Shown here in pieces: positions 1 through 7,399 of a DNA stretch of 15,852 nucleotides; the first letter of the stretch is position 1, and each line of letters begins with the position of its first letter. The notes under the pieces were generated by a model. It did not search any database and was not told where the DNA came from. It saw only the letters and a program-made list of their open reading frames with translations. The DNA is from an uncultured Flavobacterium sp. (GTDB taxonomy: Bacteria; Bacteroidota; Bacteroidia; Flavobacteriales; Flavobacteriaceae), in assembly GCF_946479975.1 (NCBI RefSeq), contig NZ_CAMLIX010000116.1, positions 1-15,852 of the forward strand, in the 5' to 3' direction. The position numbers were made by a program, and so were the translations under genes.

Positions 1-89
1 GAAGGAGAAATCGCACTCGTAAATCCGCAAACAATATCAACAATCTTTGTAGATTCTCGCGTGTGATTTCTCCTTCGTCGAAATGACAA
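1..89. repeat. Inverted-repeat element, copy A (cut by window edge)
   Basis: The right arm (61-89) is identical to the right arms of the copies at 6361-6463 and 10206-10307. The left arm begins mid-way at base 1, so about 13 bases lie outside the window. The visible left arm (1-16) matches the reverse complement of the right arm except for one base. The 44-base interior (17-60), read on the minus strand, resembles the cores of the other two copies, so this copy is inverted relative to them. It ends 12 bases from the nirD stop codon. Confidence 0.85.
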
Positions 90-101
90 TATTGGGTGGA
101 T

Positions 102-479
102 TTAATCAATAAACCCAACAAAAACTTCATCTTCAACAATCTTAATTGGGTATGTTGCAATCTTAAAATCGTCGCCATTTAAGTTCGAACCATCAACCAA
201 TGAAAATGTTTTTTTATGCACCGGGCAGGCGATTTTCGGAATATCATCTGCCGAACCCGTCATTCCTCTTGAAAGCACCATTTCCATTTTATGTGGACAC
301 GCATTTTGGCAAGCGTACCATGCATTACGACGTGCGAAATTGAAAATTGCTATTTGTTTGTTTTTGTATTTGATGCATCCGCCTCGGTTGGTTGGAAAAT
401 CTTCTACCTTACCAGCTTTGAACCAAATTGTTACGTCGTTTGCGTGAACTGTTTCGTATTGATTTAAGATTTCTTCCAT
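102..479 (-). CDS. nirD: Nitrite reductase [NAD(P)H] small subunit, Rieske-type
   Basis: This 125-residue protein is the small subunit of cytoplasmic assimilatory or ammonia-forming NADH nitrite reductase, which reduces nitrite to ammonium together with NirB. It has the Rieske [2Fe-2S] pattern: C61-P-H63 and C85-P-V-H88, which would bind the cluster through two Cys and two His. The spacing and the CPHKMEMVLSRG stretch are typical of NirD rather than of ring-hydroxylating dioxygenases. The length is usual for the family and the ATG start fits the domain boundary. It lies 266 bases downstream of nirB on the same strand. The gap is unusually long for a two-subunit operon and holds repeats, so it is unclear whether nirD relies on read-through from nirB. 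No good TAnnTTTG box was found directly upstream of it. Confidence 0.93.
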   Translation of the reverse strand: MEEILNQYETVHANDVTIWFKAGKVEDFPTNRGGCIKYKNKQIAIFNFARRNAWYACQNACPHKMEMVLSRGMTGSADDIPKIACPVHKKTFSLVDGSNLNGDDFKIATYPIKIVEDEVFVGFID

Positions 480-510
480 TTTGCTTGGGTTTTGATTTCC
501 TGTTTCTTAG

Positions 511-558
511 CCCTCTTTTACAATCATGAGAGTTATGATGGCGCAGTAAAAAAGAGGG
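511..558. repeat. Nested hairpin in the nirB-nirD gap
   Basis: CCCTCTTTTAC (511-521) pairs with GTAAAAAAGAGGG (546-558), with two extra A residues in the right arm. Inside it, ATCAT (523-527) pairs with ATGAT (535-539). It lies about 30 bases upstream of the nirD start and lacks a clear T-tract on the minus strand, so a terminator role is uncertain. It could affect processing or stability of a nirBD message. Confidence 0.5.
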
Positions 559-621
559 TAAGAAGGACAGCAAACGTTTGTGATATTTTTTCTTTTTTTT
601 GGAGCCGTATTATTGAAATTG

Positions 622-705
622 CTCGCAAAGTCGCGAAGGCGCAAAGTTTTTTTCTTAAGTTTTATAATTCAATTTTGCGACTTTGCGACTTTGCGTCATT
701 GCGAG
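622..705. repeat. GCGACTTTGCG-family inverted repeat
   Basis: The left arm (622-646) and right arm (681-705) are 25 bases each and are complementary with four mismatches. The arms are built from repeated CGCAAAG/CTTTGCG units. The same wording recurs as a single half near 6473-6496. It lies 41 bases downstream of the nirB stop codon on the minus strand and could attenuate transcription between nirB and nirD. Confidence 0.75.
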
Positions 706-745
706 ATTAAAACAGTTTTTCTTTTATTTCTTTTGAAAAATTTGT

Positions 746-3259
746 CTACAACCAAGCTTTTGGCATTTTTTGATCCCTTAAAGGCACAAAAGCAATATTG
801 TCGTCTTTTTCGTCAGAGTTAACAAAATGATTAAAACGTTTCAATAATCTTGGTTTTTCTAGCACTTGTTTCCATTCGCATTCGAAAGTGTTTACCATAG
901 CCTGCATTTCGGCTTCTAATGTTTCGCAGATTCCTAAACTATCTTCGATGATTACTTCTTTTAAATACTCTAAACCACCGTCTAATTTTTCTAACCAAGT
1001 TGAAGTTCGAATAAGCGGGCCGGCAGTGCGGATATAGTACATTAAGAAACGATCCATGTATTTGATTACAGTTTCTTTATCGATTTTCTCGGCCAAAAGA
1101 ACTGCGTGTTTTGGGTTTGCTCCGCCATTTCCTGCGATGTATAAATTCCATCCGCCTTCAACAGCAATTAGTCCGAAATCTTTTCCGCGAGCTTCGGCGC
1201 ATTCGCGAATGCAGGCCGAAACGCCACCTTTTAATTTATGTGGAGAACGGATTCCTTTGTATCTGTTTTCTAGTTCGATCGCAAATCCGGCGCTGTCGTC
1301 CATTCCGTAACGACACCAAGCGTTTCCAACGCAACTTTTTACGGCACGAAGGGATTTTCCGTAAGCGTGACCGCTTTCAAAACCATTTTCAATTAAGATT
1401 TTCCAGATTTTTGGCAAGTCACTCAAATGCGCTCCGAATAAATCAACGCGTTGTGCTCCAGTAATTTTAGTGTACAAATCGAATTGTTTTGCTACTTCGC
1501 CAATTACAATTAGTTTTTCAGCAGTAATTTCACCTCCAGCCACTCTTGGAACAACAGAATAAGTTCCATTTCGCTGAATATTAGCTAAAAATCTATCGTT
1601 TGTATCTTGAGTTGTTACATGTTTGTTTGCAGTGTCATTATAAATACTAGAGAAAATAGAAGCCACAACTGGTTTACAAACTTCGCAACCGTCGCCTTTT
1701 CCGTGATGATCCAGAACATCGTAGAAATTTTCGTATTTGTTGATTTTTACCAAATCGAATAATTCCTGACGGGTGTAGCTAAAATGTTCGCAGATTATTT
1801 CCTTAACTTCTTTACCTAAAGATTTTTGAGTGGCTTTTACCAAATCAGAAACCATTGGTTTACAACCTCCACAGCCAGAAGTTGCTTTGGTGGCTTTTAC
1901 AACATCTGAAAAAGTAGCACAAGATTCATCAAGAATTTTACAGCAAATTGAACCTTTCGTAACATTTTCGCAAGAACAAATTACAGCTGTGTCCGGCAAA
2001 TCCATCACGCTTCCTAAAGAAGAACCTTCAGAACCGTCACGAGAACCCAGAATAAGATCTTCAGGATTTTTTGGCAACGCCATTCCGTTATTATAAATCT
2101 GGAAAAGAGAATTATAATCGCTTGAATCTCCAACTAAAATTCCGGCTAAAAGTGTTTTAGAATCTTTTGTAACATTGATTCTTTTATAAACGCCGCTTAA
2201 TTTATTTTCATAAATAATAGCAGTTACATTTTCATTTTCGATGAACGGATCTCCAAAACTTGCCACTTCAACACCAATTAATTTCAATTGAGTCGACATA
2301 TCGATGGTTTCTCTCATGGTTTTATCACCATTTAAGATTTGTTCAGCAACAACATCGGCCATTTCGTAACCCGGAGCAACAAGTCCGTAAATGTTTTGGT
2401 TGTAAAGCGCTGCTTCGCCAATTGCAAAAATTGAAGGATCTGAAGTTCGCATTTGATTGTTGACCACGATTCCGCCTCTTACGCCGACTTCCAATCCTGA
2501 AATTCTAGCCAGTTCGTCGCGAGGTTTTATTCCTGCAGAAATAACCAGCATGTCTACGTTTAACAATTCGTCGTTTGCAAACATCATTCCCGTTATACTT
2601 TCCTTTCCGTCAATATATTGTGTTGTTTTGTTTAGATGAATTCCAATGTTTAACTCTTCGATTTTCGATTGAAGCATGTCACTTGCGCCTTGATCCAATT
2701 GTCTCGGCATCAATCGTGGTGCAAATTCCACCACATGTGGATTCAGACCTAAATCTCTAACTGCTTTTGCAGCTTCAAGACCTAATAATCCTCCACCTAA
2801 AACAGCCGCTTCCGTTGCGCCTTTTATTTTTATCTTTTTGGCGTATGCCATAATAGCATCCAGATCTTCGATGGTTCTGTAAACAAAAACGCCTTCTTTT
2901 TCTACACCTTCAATTGGTGGTACAAAAGCCGAAGAACCTGTAGCTAAAACTAAGTAGTCGTACGTATGTGTTTTACCTAAGTGCGTATGTATGGTTTTTT
3001 CGTCACGATTAATATCTGTAATTAACTCAGCTGTATTTAGAATAACATTGTTTTCTGTGTACCATTCGGTTGTGGAAAGAGATAGATCATCTGCTGTCTT
3101 ACCTCCAAAGTATTCGCTCAGGTGAACACGATCGTATGCGCGTCTTGGTTCTTCTCCAAATACTGTGATTTGATACTTTTCTTGTCCTGATTTTGCAACA
3201 AACTTTTCGCAAAATTTATAACCAACCATGCCGTTTCCAACTACTATTACTCTAATCAT
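746..3259 (-). CDS. nirB: Nitrite reductase [NAD(P)H] large subunit
   Basis: This 837-residue protein is the siroheme-containing large subunit, which carries electrons from NADH through FAD and iron-sulfur centres to siroheme for six-electron reduction of nitrite to ammonium in the cytoplasm. Visible parts in order are: an FAD-binding Rossmann motif GNGMVG (8-13); an NADH-binding motif GGGLLGLEAA (155-164); a BFD-like [2Fe-2S] domain with C428, C430, C463 and C466; a second BFD-like segment with C490 and C525-x2-C528; the nitrite/sulfite reductase half-domain (about 560-625); and the siroheme/[4Fe-4S] ligands C643-x5-C649 and C683-x3-C687. Length and domain order are complete for NirB. It is the upstream gene of nirBD. 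A TAnnTTTG box and four TACGTA motifs lie upstream, suggesting regulated expression. Whether the role is assimilatory or respiratory cannot be decided here because the nitrate reductase genes are not in view. Confidence 0.96.
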   Translation of the reverse strand: MIRVIVVGNGMVGYKFCEKFVAKSGQEKYQITVFGEEPRRAYDRVHLSEYFGGKTADDLSLSTTEWYTENNVILNTAELITDINRDEKTIHTHLGKTHTYDYLVLATGSSAFVPPIEGVEKEGVFVYRTIEDLDAIMAYAKKIKIKGATEAAVLGGGLLGLEAAKAVRDLGLNPHVVEFAPRLMPRQLDQGASDMLQSKIEELNIGIHLNKTTQYIDGKESITGMMFANDELLNVDMLVISAGIKPRDELARISGLEVGVRGGIVVNNQMRTSDPSIFAIGEAALYNQNIYGLVAPGYEMADVVAEQILNGDKTMRETIDMSTQLKLIGVEVASFGDPFIENENVTAIIYENKLSGVYKRINVTKDSKTLLAGILVGDSSDYNSLFQIYNNGMALPKNPEDLILGSRDGSEGSSLGSVMDLPDTAVICSCENVTKGSICCKILDESCATFSDVVKATKATSGCGGCKPMVSDLVKATQKSLGKEVKEIICEHFSYTRQELFDLVKINKYENFYDVLDHHGKGDGCEVCKPVVASIFSSIYNDTANKHVTTQDTNDRFLANIQRNGTYSVVPRVAGGEITAEKLIVIGEVAKQFDLYTKITGAQRVDLFGAHLSDLPKIWKILIENGFESGHAYGKSLRAVKSCVGNAWCRYGMDDSAGFAIELENRYKGIRSPHKLKGGVSACIRECAEARGKDFGLIAVEGGWNLYIAGNGGANPKHAVLLAEKIDKETVIKYMDRFLMYYIRTAGPLIRTSTWLEKLDGGLEYLKEVIIEDSLGICETLEAEMQAMVNTFECEWKQVLEKPRLLKRFNHFVNSDEKDDNIAFVPLRDQKMPKAWL

Positions 3260-3285
3260 GATTTCTTTAATTAAGTATTATTACA

Positions 3286-3388
3286 CAAATATAAGTATTT
3301 ATACGTATTAAATTACGTAAGTAATTTATTTTTTTAAGTATTGAATAAGCTTTCCAACTACGTATTATGTTGCAATCTTTTACGTAGT
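3286..3388 (-). promoter_or_regulatory. nirB promoter with four TACGTA sites
   Basis: On the minus strand TATATTTG (3286-3293) fits the Bacteroidota TAnnTTTG -7 box and would start transcription about 20 bases before the nirB ATG. No TTTG -33 box stands at the expected distance. That area is instead occupied by TACGTA at 3302-3307 and 3314-3319, 12 bases apart. Two more copies at 3359-3364 and 3381-3386 sit in a perfect inverted repeat, ACTACGTA (3357-3364) and TACGTAGT (3381-3388). A weak core promoter overlapped by repeated palindromes suggests an activator-dependent nitrite or nitrogen-regulated promoter. The regulator is not identified. Confidence 0.6.
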
Positions 3389-3526
3389 GCGGGTTTCGAA
3401 TGATTTTTGACTTACTTAGTTTTTTTAATTTGAAAGGATTCTAAATAAACGTTTCGAAAAAATATCGTAAATTCATAAGAATTTTATAGGTGTTTTGGAA
3501 AAGAATGCATTTTAAACTGAAATCTC

Positions 3527-4300
3527 ATGAAAAAAATACTCTCAATATTATTGTTGTCAATTGTAATGATAGGTTGTAAAACGACCGCAAATAAAGATTC
3601 TGCTGGAACAACTTCTGCAATTTCGACGGAGGAAGATTTAAAATATTATTTTAAAGCAACGGGAAATGAACCGTTTTGGGGAATCAAAATTGGGAATGAA
3701 GAAATTGTTTTTACTTCATTAATTCCAGGTAAAGAAAAAATCACTTTTCCCGCTGTTGATGCAATTAAGGCAATGGATGCGAATGTAAAGATGTATAAAG
3801 TAAGTAACGAAAAAAGTACAGCAACAATAACGATTCAGCAATTGGATTGTCAAGATTCTATGTCTGGCATAATTTCTCCTTATAGTGTAAAGGTTGAAAT
3901 TAAAGATAATTCAGAATTAGAAACAAAGAAACTCAGCGGATGCGGAAAATATCTAACCGATTACCGACTTCATGATATTTGGGTTTTGGAAGAATTGAAT
4001 GGCTATAAAGTTTTTGCGACAGATTTTCAAAATGAATTTCCTCGAATTGAAATTAATTCGGCGGAAAATAAGTTTATGGGATATGGCGGCTGTAATTCGA
4101 TAACTGGACTAATATTTTTTGAAAAGGATGTTTTGCGTTTTACCAAAGTCGTTTCTACTTTAATGGCTTGCCCTCAAGGAAATAAAGAAAGTCAGTTTTT
4201 AAAGTCGCTTCAAAATGCCACAACCTATTCGATTGGAAATAATCAATTGACCTTGTCCAATCCTTCTGGAAAACTGATTGTTTTTAAGAAAGTCGATTAG
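3527..4300 (+). CDS. Lipoprotein with NEPFW-type N-terminal domain and META domain
   Basis: This 257-residue lipoprotein of unknown function starts with a signal sequence and lipobox (V13-M-I-G16-C17), predicting cleavage before C17 and lipid anchoring in the envelope. The N-terminal half carries a GNEPFW motif (46-51) and two cysteines (C108, C139) that could form a disulfide. This pattern resembles the small COG3650-type lipoprotein domain that often accompanies META. The C-terminal half (about 148-255) is a META/HslJ-like domain, with WVLEELNG at 152-159, YGGCNS at 186-191 and a second cysteine at C215. META domains occur in heat-shock protein HslJ, linked to novobiocin tolerance in E. coli, but no biochemical activity is established. 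A paralogue with META alone follows at 4411. It is divergent from nirB, and no clean TAnnTTTG box was found in front of it. Confidence 0.88.
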   Translation: MKKILSILLLSIVMIGCKTTANKDSAGTTSAISTEEDLKYYFKATGNEPFWGIKIGNEEIVFTSLIPGKEKITFPAVDAIKAMDANVKMYKVSNEKSTATITIQQLDCQDSMSGIISPYSVKVEIKDNSELETKKLSGCGKYLTDYRLHDIWVLEELNGYKVFATDFQNEFPRIEINSAENKFMGYGGCNSITGLIFFEKDVLRFTKVVSTLMACPQGNKESQFLKSLQNATTYSIGNNQLTLSNPSGKLIVFKKVD

Positions 4301-4373
4301 ATTATTAAAGATAAAATGTCTGATTGTAGCATAAAAAAAGCCTAATAGTATTTTATTTGCTTGATCTCTAAAA

Positions 4374-4381
4374 TATTTTTG
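4374..4381 (+). promoter_or_regulatory. Possible -7 box for the second META gene
   Basis: TATTTTTG fits TAnnTTTG and lies 29 bases before the ATG at 4411. The nearest TTTG upstream (4356-4359) is only 14 bases away, shorter than the usual 17-23, so the assignment is tentative. If real, the second META gene can be transcribed independently of the first. Confidence 0.4.
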
Positions 4382-4410
4382 TGAAATAAACCATATAATA
4401 TTTATTTTAC

Positions 4411-4830
4411 ATGAAAAAGATTTTAATGTTCTTAATAGTAGTGTCGTTTGTAAGCAGTTGCAAAACTACAAACACAACAGCGATCAATGAAAAGCCAGTT
4501 CCGAAAAAACTACAGCAAACTTGGATTTTAGAGAGCTTAAATGGAAAAACTATTACGACAAATGATTTTTCAAATTTCCCAAAAATTATAATTTCAACTT
4601 CTACATTTTCTGGTTCAACTGGATGTAATTCCATCAAAGGAAACTTACTATCTAAAGGAAATGGGCAAATTCAATTTTTAAATCTAACCGCAGAAACTAA
4701 AAAATGTAATGCCAAAAAAGAAAGTGATTTTAAAAATTTATTAAAGACGACCTCTGGTTATTCGGCAGAGAATGAAAAGCTTGTTCTTTCCAACCAATTT
4801 GGACCTATAATGACTTTCAAAAAAGGATAA
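4411..4830 (+). CDS. META-domain (HslJ-like) lipoprotein
   Basis: This 139-residue envelope lipoprotein of unknown biochemical function has a signal peptide ending in V-S-S-C17, so cleavage is predicted before C17. After a short linker a single META domain fills the rest. WILESLNG, TGCNSIKG and C-terminal LVLSNQFGPIMTFKK correspond in order to WVLEELNG, GGCNSITG and LTLSNPSGKLIVFKK in the upstream protein at 3527. The two genes therefore look like tandem paralogues, with the first carrying an additional N-terminal domain. The 110-base gap contains a possible promoter, and a strong terminator follows the stop codon. Mature protein probably faces the periplasm, but the side of the outer membrane cannot be told from sequence. 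Confidence 0.88.
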   Translation: MKKILMFLIVVSFVSSCKTTNTTAINEKPVPKKLQQTWILESLNGKTITTNDFSNFPKIIISTSTFSGSTGCNSIKGNLLSKGNGQIQFLNLTAETKKCNAKKESDFKNLLKTTSGYSAENEKLVLSNQFGPIMTFKKG

Positions 4831-4831
4831 T

Positions 4832-4875
4832 AAATAAGAAAGGCTTTGATTTAATTTTCAAAGCCTTTCTTATTT
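4832..4875. terminator. Bidirectional intrinsic terminator
   Basis: An 18-bp perfect stem (4832-4849 with 4858-4875) has an eight-base loop and A/T-rich flanks on both sides. It lies between the convergent stop codons of the META lipoprotein and the DUF2130 gene, so it can terminate both. Confidence 0.9.
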
Positions 4876-4888
4876 AATTTAAATATTT

Positions 4889-6178
4889 TTACTCAAATAA
4901 TTCCTTAGGATCTTCATTGTCTGATTCTTCTCCTTCAATAAAATCCAATTCTAAAGCTTTCACACTTTGAACTGCATTTCCGGCAATACCACGAATTGAA
5001 CCGTACATTCCTAAAGTATTATGAACTACTTTTTCGATTTGTTTTTCGCGCTGTTTCCAAATTCTCTGCATCGCTCTTTTTTCAGAATCCAGATCACTTT
5101 GCATTTGAGTAAAACCTTCTACAATACCTTCAATCTGTAAACGGAATTCGTTGCTGGTTAAGAAATCGTACAACATCGACATTTTATCGCCTTTGTTTTC
5201 CTGCGCCTGAACTGCCTGATTAATTTGAATTAAAGACTGACGCAATACTGCGCTTAATCCTTTAAATTCATCGTAAGTACAAATCCAGATTCCGTCGCGC
5301 ATTCCCATTCGATCCATTCCCGCAGGCATAACTTCGGTCACTAAAACGCCAATGTTGGCTCTTTTGGTTCTAATATCATTTTTAAATTTCTCAATCCACG
5401 AAGGCTGAAAAGCTTTTGTTCTTTTACTTTCATAGTAAATAGAACCGCAATTTTGATGTTCTCTCGTGTTTACGACTTGAAGACAATCGGCACCGTTTGC
5501 ACCTTTTTTAATTTCATCAATGCTGTCAAGAGGGAAATTGTTGGCCAGCCATTCTTCAATCGCCAATTCCATAACTTCGCCTTGCAATTGCATCGAACCT
5601 TGTTCCTGCTTGCGTTTCATTTCTTCAGTCAGCTTTTTTTGTTCTTCCAGCTGTTTCTGAAGTTCTTTGAATTTCAATTCGTTTTTATCGTCTTCCTGTT
5701 TTCTGATTTTTTCGCGTTCCAAACCCAATTGCACATTCAATTGCTTTTCGGCTTCGGCTTGAATCGCATCTTTCATTTCCAGTTTTTCTCGCTGTAATTT
5801 TGCGATTTCACCTTCCATTTTATTTAATTCCCTGATTTTTTCAGACTTTTCAGAGAGTTCTTTTTCCATCAATAACAAACGGTCTCTATTTTCTTCCTCG
5901 AGTTTTGCTTTCAGTTTTTCCGAAATTTCTTTTTCGGCTGTTTTTTTCTCGCGCTCCAAACGTTCAGCAAAAAGTTCGTTTTCCTGTTTTTTCTTCGCTT
6001 CAAAATCGGCTTTTGCTTTTTCGAATTGCTCGTTTTTAAGTTCTAATTCTTTATTTTGAAGATTTGCTTTCTGTTGAAATTCTTTACGGATGCTATCTTC
6101 CAACTGATGCTTTAAAACATCATTGACATCGATAGGAGTTCCGCAGTTTGGACACTGAATTGAAGATTGTTCAGCCAT
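4889..6178 (-). CDS. DUF2130 (COG4487) coiled-coil protein with PD-(D/E)XK-like core
   Basis: This 429-residue protein of unknown function begins with a single CPNC zinc-knuckle-like motif (C9, C12). A long, highly charged coiled coil runs from about residue 25 to 195, rich in Lys and Glu. A globular DUF2130 region then covers about 197-395. In it, GADCLQV (D231) followed by IYYESKRTK (E250, K252) matches the D...ExK signature of PD-(D/E)XK nucleases, with E201 and E204 in the preceding helix GEVMELAIEEWL. The C-terminus is acidic. Based on these residues a DNA-cleaving or DNA-binding role is plausible, but no biochemical function of the family is known to me. It is a single gene convergent with the META lipoproteins, and no defense or recombination partner sits beside it. 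The ATG at 6178 directly precedes the CPNC motif, supporting the start. Confidence 0.88.
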   Translation of the reverse strand: MAEQSSIQCPNCGTPIDVNDVLKHQLEDSIRKEFQQKANLQNKELELKNEQFEKAKADFEAKKKQENELFAERLEREKKTAEKEISEKLKAKLEEENRDRLLLMEKELSEKSEKIRELNKMEGEIAKLQREKLEMKDAIQAEAEKQLNVQLGLEREKIRKQEDDKNELKFKELQKQLEEQKKLTEEMKRKQEQGSMQLQGEVMELAIEEWLANNFPLDSIDEIKKGANGADCLQVVNTREHQNCGSIYYESKRTKAFQPSWIEKFKNDIRTKRANIGVLVTEVMPAGMDRMGMRDGIWICTYDEFKGLSAVLRQSLIQINQAVQAQENKGDKMSMLYDFLTSNEFRLQIEGIVEGFTQMQSDLDSEKRAMQRIWKQREKQIEKVVHNTLGMYGSIRGIAGNAVQSVKALELDFIEGEESDNEDPKELFE

Positions 6179-6282
6179 TTTTTATTGATTTTATGGAATG
6201 GATTATAATTTGCTAAGGTATTTAAAAGTTCTCTTTTTATGATGCGGATTTCTGTACTAAATTGTAACGAATTTTTGTTATA

Positions 6283-6350
6283 GCCACGAATTCACGAATT
6301 TTTTGTTTCACGCAGATTTAAATGATTTATGCAGATTTCACAGATTTTTT
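6283..6350. repeat. GCCACGAATT and CGCAGATTT half-repeats
   Basis: GCCACGAATTCACGAATT (6283-6300) is the same unit found at 8422, 9031 and 12343. It is followed by a CGCAGATTT unit (6311-6350) that reappears closely at 12415-12443. Both are half-units whose partners are displaced or lost. Together with the element at 6361-6463 and the fragments to 6535 they make up nearly all of the 338 bases between the DUF2130 gene and the LysR gene. I see no gene there. Confidence 0.7.
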
Positions 6351-6360
6351 CTGGTGTAGT

Positions 6361-6463
6361 TTGTCATTTCGACGAAGGAGAAATCACACGCGGGATTCGA
6401 CACAGATTGAATAATTTACTTTGCGGAATTTCTAGTGTGATTTCTCCTTCGTCGAAATGACAA
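6361..6463. repeat. Inverted-repeat element, copy B (complete)
   Basis: The left arm (6361-6389) and right arm (6435-6463) are 29 bases each and perfectly complementary. They begin TTGTCATTTCGACGAAGGAG and match the arms of copies A and C. The 45-base core includes GATTC-GACA-CAGATTG and TTTGCGGAATTT, shared with the other copies in the same orientation as copy C. Within each arm ATTTC and GAAAT can also form a small stem, as in REP sequences. Confidence 0.92.
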
Positions 6464-6472
6464 AAAAACTTA

Positions 6473-6535
6473 GCGTCTCTGCGACTTTGCGAGATTAAAT
6501 AATAAAACTTCGTGTCTTAGCGCCTTTGTGGCAAC
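6473..6535. repeat. GCGACTTTGCGAG half-repeat and CTTAGCGCCTTTGTGGC unit
   Basis: GCGTCTCTGCGACTTTGCGAG resembles the right arm of the repeat at 681-705. It is followed by CTTCGTGTCTTAGCGCCTTT and GTGGC, which overlaps the end of the LysR gene and encodes its last residues and stop codon. The GCCAC at 6283 and the GTGGC here may be the ends of one ancient palindrome interrupted by copy B. Confidence 0.6.
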
Positions 6536-7398
6536 AAAAAGTCAACCGCAGATTGCGTAATTTCAGAATAATCCTCTTTTGAAGTTATTAAAGAAACATT
6601 CGTACATAAATTAACCTTTTTCAATTCAATAAAACCAATTTCAGAATCCTGATTGTTTTTCGCAATATTTGAAGGAACAATCGAAATTCCCAATCCGTTT
6701 TTTACTAATTGTACAATCGAATTAATATTATTTGCTTCATGAATAATCTTCGGCGTGAAGCCATAAAAAGCACAAAGTTCCAATAAAACTTCATGATAAT
6801 GTGGCGCATAATCTTTATTGAAGAAAACAAACGTTTCGTCTTTTAGTTTCAGAATATCATTTTCTGATTTTATATGAAAGGTATTTTTGTTATAAACCAA
6901 TGAAAATCCATCTTTAAACCATAAATGTGATTTTATTTTTGGCGAATGAATCGGCGATCGGATGATTCCCATTTCGATTTTTCCTTGTTCTAAAGCATCG
7001 ATTTGTTTGGTTGTTGAAATTTCAAAAAGCTTGAAATTGACATAAGGAAATTGCGCTTTTAAATGTTTTATTAAATTTGAAATAACAGATGAATGAATAG
7101 AACTGATATAAGCGATTCGAAATTCACCCGAGACGTTCTCTGCAATCTTTTTTGTTTTAGCTGAAATGCGTTCCAGATTCTGAAAAATACTTGTAACTTC
7201 TTCTTTAAAATATTTTCCTGCTTCGGTCAATTCTACTTTTTTATTATTTCTAACGAAAAGTTTTGCCTGGAGTTCTTCTTCCAATTCGGCGATTTGTCGG
7301 CTTAATGGAGGTTGAGAAATAAAGAGTTTTTTTGAAGCTTTGGTAAAGTTTAGTTCTTCGGCTACAGCCAGAAAATATTTCAAGTGACGTAATTCCAT
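6517..7398 (-). CDS. LysR-family transcriptional regulator
   Basis: This 293-residue cytoplasmic DNA-binding regulator has the classic N-terminal LysR helix-turn-helix, MELRHLKYFLAVAEELNFTK, continuing through ASKKLFISQPPLSRQIAELE (residues 1-40), with ELEEELQAKLFVR completing the winged helix. The remainder (about 90-290) is the substrate-binding-like effector domain. The effector is unknown. It diverges from a methyltransferase gene at 7706 across 307 bases, so the usual LysR logic makes that gene a candidate target, although the repeats in between weaken the case. A T-N11-A palindrome (7400-7414) abuts the start codon and probably mediates autoregulation. Oddly, the final residues (LPQRR) and the stop codon lie inside a dispersed intergenic repeat, so the C-terminus may have been altered by repeat acquisition. 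Confidence 0.92.
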   Translation of the reverse strand: MELRHLKYFLAVAEELNFTKASKKLFISQPPLSRQIAELEEELQAKLFVRNNKKVELTEAGKYFKEEVTSIFQNLERISAKTKKIAENVSGEFRIAYISSIHSSVISNLIKHLKAQFPYVNFKLFEISTTKQIDALEQGKIEMGIIRSPIHSPKIKSHLWFKDGFSLVYNKNTFHIKSENDILKLKDETFVFFNKDYAPHYHEVLLELCAFYGFTPKIIHEANNINSIVQLVKNGLGISIVPSNIAKNNQDSEIGFIELKKVNLCTNVSLITSKEDYSEITQSAVDFLLPQRR

Positions 7399-7399
7399 G

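Noticed and set aside
492..822. Two plus-strand frames of 72 and 80 codons
   Set aside because: They are built from the GCGACTTTGCG repeat and the antisense of nirB, with no protein-like composition.
5453..5797. Phe-rich plus-strand frame inside the DUF2130 gene
   Set aside because: It is antisense to the Lys/Glu-rich coiled coil, which automatically gives Phe/Leu-rich open frames.
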